Shown here one piece after another: positions 61,079 to 64,000 of a stretch of 64,000 bases of DNA. The stretch covers positions 951,303-1,015,302 of the forward strand of contig NZ_LT965953.1 in NCBI RefSeq assembly GCF_900240995.1. Direction: 5' to 3'. Source of the stretch: Bacillus sp. Marseille-P3661. Its GTDB lineage: Bacteria; Bacillota; Bacilli; Bacillales; Bacillaceae_J. Position numbers and translations under genes: made by a program. Position 1 is the stretch's first letter, and each line of letters opens with the position of its first letter. A model generated the notes under the pieces. The model saw nothing but the letters and a program-made list of their open reading frames with translations, was not told the origin of the DNA and searched no databases.

Positions 61079-63256
61079 ATGAATAAAATTTTTAAGAGAA
61101 TTAAGAGGATAAAAAATGATAAACTGCTAACACTTTGTTTGTTTATCGCTTTAGCTTTGGTTATGTATGGATCTTTATATAGTAACATACAACCCGAAAG
61201 GCTTGATTTACGCTTATTTTCAATCGCTAAAACCGATATTATATCGCCAATAACTATTGAAGATGTTGAGGCAACCACACAAAAGAAACAGGAAGCAGCG
61301 CAAGAGGTTAAAGACCAATATGTCCTTAAAACAGATTACGCTGAAAACAGGGTGGAAATTATTTCAGCTCTTTTCGATGCAGTTATCGATGTAGATAAAC
61401 AGGAAATTAATAACGAAGTAGATAACAGTGGGAATGCAATGGATAATATCGAGCAACCCATACATACGCAACCACGACCTATTACAATAGATGATCAACT
61501 AAAGCAATTGACAGAAATGATACCATTGGAATTAAGTGAGTCTTTGCACCGTGAGACACTAATTGCTTTTCTTAACGCTTCACCACAGCAATTGGATAGT
61601 GCAAGAAGTACCACCATTACTGCAATAAAACAAATCATGCGATTACCAATCATGGTTGGTGAAGAAGAAGATAAAAAGCAGCAGGTTGCAAGTGAAATTC
61701 AAAATGTAAATCTACCAATAGAATTACGAAATGCAATGACAAAGGTTGCACAATATGCAATTATCCCGAATTATGTCTATGATATGCAAGCAACCGAAGA
61801 AAAACGTCAACTTGCAATGGATCAAATCACTCCTGTAAAAATTAGAGCTGGACAAGTACTCGCTAAGGAAGGACAATTGATTGACCGTGAAATCTATAAA
61901 CAACTTGAGCTTGTTGGATTGCTTGAAGAGGATGTAAATAGTTTCATATATATAGGATTAGCTATTTTTGTAATCGTATTGACATCAATAATTTTAAATT
62001 ATTTCTACGAAATTAAGGAAAAAACGAAGGATCAGACAACCTATTTACTCATTTATGTATTGATCTTCTCATTAACTATTTTATTAATGAAGGCTATTAG
62101 TTTATTCCAAATTGTTTCTGAAATAGGTTACATTTTTCCAATTGCAATGGCATCAATGCTAATAAAGATGCTGTTAAATGAAAAAATGGCATTGGTATCA
62201 AGTATTATTTTTGCTATATGCGGAAGCCTTATTTTTAATGTTGAAATGCTTGGGAAATTCAACTTTTCAATAGGAGTTTATTTTCTACTAAGCGGTATTG
62301 CTGGTGCAATATTTTTGAATAACCAAAATCAACGATTAACTATATTAAGAGCAGGTCTTTTTGTATCAGGACTTAACATAATTGTTACTGCAGCAATTTT
62401 TATGATGAAAAATGGTCAATATACAAGTTTGGAGATTGGAACCTATTTAACTTTAGCGTTGCTATCAGGATTTATATCAGCAGTGCTAACGTTGGGGTTA
62501 ATGCCCGTATTTGAAACAGGATTTGGTATTTTATCAACGATGAAATTAATCGAGCTTTCCAGTCCAAATCATCCACTGTTACGGAAAATATTAATAGAAG
62601 CGCCAGGAACCTATCATCATAGTGTAATGGTAGCAAATTTAGCTGAAGCTGCATGTGAAGCGGTAGGTGCAAATGGATTATTAGCAAGAGTAGGGTCCTA
62701 CTATCATGATATTGGTAAAACAAAAAGACCGCATTTTTTTATTGAAAATCAGATGAATATCGAAAATCCACATAATAATATTGCACCACAATTAAGTAAA
62801 ACAATTATCACAGCACATCCGTATGATGGGGCAGAAATGCTTAGAGAATACAAAATTCCTAAAGAGATTGTTGATATTGCAGAACAACATCATGGGACAA
62901 CATTAATTAAATATTTTTATTTTAAGGCGAAAGAGCAAGGTGGTAATAACGTATTAGAATCAGATTTCAGATATCCTGGTCCAAAGGCACAAACGAAGGA
63001 ATCCGCAATAGTTGGAATTGCTGATAGTGTAGAGGCTGCTGTTCGTTCAATGTCTAACCCTACACCATTAAAAATTGAAAATTTAGTGAAAAGTATCCTA
63101 GCTGACCGCCTTCAGGATGGTCAATTTGATGAATGTGACATCACATTAAGAGAGTTAGATTTAGCGGCCAAATCAATGTGCGAAACACTTAACGGAATAT
63201 TCCATTCAAGAATTGAGTATCCAGAAATTACTAATAAGAAGGTGAAGGAAGCATGA
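61079..63256 (+). CDS. pgpH: PgpH-type 7TM-HD cyclic-di-AMP phosphodiesterase
   Basis: A 725-aa YqfF protein with a membrane-anchored extracellular domain (about residues 40-285), seven helices (about 290-470) and a cytoplasmic HD domain whose metal motif is Y-Y-H-D-I-G-K near residue 540, with H-H-S-V-M before and E-Q-H-H-G-T after it. It degrades the essential second messenger c-di-AMP. It overlaps ybeY by 4 bp. Confidence 0.95.
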   Translation: MNKIFKRIKRIKNDKLLTLCLFIALALVMYGSLYSNIQPERLDLRLFSIAKTDIISPITIEDVEATTQKKQEAAQEVKDQYVLKTDYAENRVEIISALFDAVIDVDKQEINNEVDNSGNAMDNIEQPIHTQPRPITIDDQLKQLTEMIPLELSESLHRETLIAFLNASPQQLDSARSTTITAIKQIMRLPIMVGEEEDKKQQVASEIQNVNLPIELRNAMTKVAQYAIIPNYVYDMQATEEKRQLAMDQITPVKIRAGQVLAKEGQLIDREIYKQLELVGLLEEDVNSFIYIGLAIFVIVLTSIILNYFYEIKEKTKDQTTYLLIYVLIFSLTILLMKAISLFQIVSEIGYIFPIAMASMLIKMLLNEKMALVSSIIFAICGSLIFNVEMLGKFNFSIGVYFLLSGIAGAIFLNNQNQRLTILRAGLFVSGLNIIVTAAIFMMKNGQYTSLEIGTYLTLALLSGFISAVLTLGLMPVFETGFGILSTMKLIELSSPNHPLLRKILIEAPGTYHHSVMVANLAEAACEAVGANGLLARVGSYYHDIGKTKRPHFFIENQMNIENPHNNIAPQLSKTIITAHPYDGAEMLREYKIPKEIVDIAEQHHGTTLIKYFYFKAKEQGGNNVLESDFRYPGPKAQTKESAIVGIADSVEAAVRSMSNPTPLKIENLVKSILADRLQDGQFDECDITLRELDLAAKSMCETLNGIFHSRIEYPEITNKKVKEA

Positions 63257-63717
63257 TAATTGACTTTATTGATGAAAATAATTTTGTCAAAGAAGAAGAT
63301 GTAATTGAGATTGAAAAGCTGTTAAGTTTTGCGGCTAAAGTTGAGGGCATAGAAGAGTCTGCAGAGTTATCAGTAACGTTTGTTGATGACTCTAGAATAC
63401 ACGAAATTAATCTTGAGTATAGGGGGAAAGATCAACCAACTGATGTTATTTCATTCGCAATGGAAGAAATGGGCGAAGGTGAATTAGCTATTTATGGTGA
63501 GGACTTACCAACTATTTTAGGGGACATTATTATATCAATTCCTCGCACAATTGCACAGGCTGAAGAATATGGTCATAGTTTTATTAGAGAATTAGGTTTT
63601 TTAAGTGTACATGGCTTTCTCCATTTGTTAGGATATGACCATGAAACAGAAGATGATGAAGTAAAAATGTTTACAAAACAAAAGGAAATTTTGGATGAAT
63701 ATGGGATCCGTCGATAG
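63253..63717 (+). CDS. ybeY: Endoribonuclease YbeY
   Basis: A 154-aa zinc metalloprotein required for 16S rRNA maturation and ribosome quality control. The H-x3-H-x5-H motif is H120, H124, H130 in V-H-G-F-L-H-L-L-G-Y-D-H. ATGA overlap with pgpH; it overlaps dgkA by 17 bp. Confidence 0.97.
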   Translation: MIIDFIDENNFVKEEDVIEIEKLLSFAAKVEGIEESAELSVTFVDDSRIHEINLEYRGKDQPTDVISFAMEEMGEGELAIYGEDLPTILGDIIISIPRTIAQAEEYGHSFIRELGFLSVHGFLHLLGYDHETEDDEVKMFTKQKEILDEYGIRR

Positions 63718-64000
63718 AAGTAAAAGGAAATTATTATATAGCTTTAAATATGCGATAGAAGGCCTTATATATGTTATAAAAAATGAACGAAATATGCAGA
63801 TACATCTAACGATTGCATGTATCGTTCTTTTTTTTGGATTTATCATGTCGATAAGTAAAATGGAATGGCTTATTATTTTGTTATTAATTGGAATAGTACT
63901 AAGCTTAGAAACAATGAATACCGCTATCGAACGTACAGTTGATTTAATAACGGATGAATATAAACCATTAGCGAAACTTGCAAAAGATGTTGCTGCAGCT
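63701..64000 (+). CDS. dgkA: Diacylglycerol/undecaprenol kinase DgkA (partial)
   Basis: The first 100 residues of a DgkA-family lipid kinase; the end is beyond the window. It has K-Y-A-I-E-G, N-E-R-N-M-Q-I-H, two helices and the catalytic block E-T-M-N-T-A-I-E-R-T-V-D-L. In Gram-positive bacteria this enzyme mainly phosphorylates undecaprenol. It starts inside ybeY in another frame. Confidence 0.95.
   Translation, partial: MGSVDRSKRKLLYSFKYAIEGLIYVIKNERNMQIHLTIACIVLFFGFIMSISKMEWLIILLLIGIVLSLETMNTAIERTVDLITDEYKPLAKLAKDVAAA

Overview
The window is a chromosomal segment of a low-GC, spore-forming member of the Bacillaceae (Firmicutes). The evidence is AT-rich sequence, AGGAGG-type ribosome binding sites, GTG and TTG starts, spore genes (sigK, gpr, spoIIP, sda, yqfC, yqfD, a YjcZ-type peptide) and long gene order matching Bacillus subtilis from sda/yqeG to dgkA. 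The genus cannot be fixed from the sequence alone. No tRNA, rRNA, CRISPR array, transposase or prophage was seen.

Region 1 (1-8.9 kb) is a metal-homeostasis block. A truncated siderophore-binding lipoprotein diverges from two FecCD-type permeases, an ATPase and a FhuF/IucC-like iron-reductase-type protein. Next comes an encapsulin iron-storage locus: a 282-aa encapsulin shell (minus strand) preceded by an IMEF-type ferritin-like cargo, a separate [2Fe-2S] ferredoxin, a DUF1540 peptide, a DUF2325 protein and an unidentified 154-aa protein. The ferredoxin N-terminus and the IMEF C-terminus carry the same ten-residue cargo-loading peptide. Fur-like boxes lie in or beside the promoters of the satellite genes, so the block reads as one iron system: import, reduction, storage and probably reductive release. 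A zinc-binding lipoprotein with a perfect Zur palindrome closes it.

Region 2 (9.2-20.7 kb) holds an uninterrupted sigK, an NapH-like iron-sulfur membrane protein behind an Fnr-type site, a YjcZ-like peptide, divergent pssA and psd for phosphatidylethanolamine synthesis, a complete seven-gene Mrp Na+/H+ antiporter operon, and an ArsB/NhaD-type transporter. The ion-transport content suggests a salt- or alkali-tolerant life style (inference).

Region 3 (20.7-64 kb) is the conserved core: sda with upstream DnaA boxes; yqeG-yqeH-aroE-yqeI-nadD-yqeK-rsfS-yqeM; comER against comEA-comEB-comEC; yqzM; holA; rpsT; gpr-spoIIP-yqxA-lepA-hemW; the CIRCE-controlled heat-shock cluster hrcA-grpE-dnaK, then dnaJ, prmA-rsmE-mtaB; deoC; yqeW; rpsU-yqeY; a sigma-W-type promoter driving nfeD-floA-yqfB; a TRAP transporter plus BASS-family transporter cassette; and yqfC-yqfD-phoH, pgpH-ybeY-dgkA (dgkA runs off the window). 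Two copies of a structured intergenic repeat lie downstream of dnaK and yqeY; their closing stems differ in sequence but keep pairing.

Best candidates for new biology are the small Fur-associated genes around the encapsulin, the structured repeat family, the rpsU leader with three mutually complementary arms, and the unexplained hairpins between yqzM and holA.
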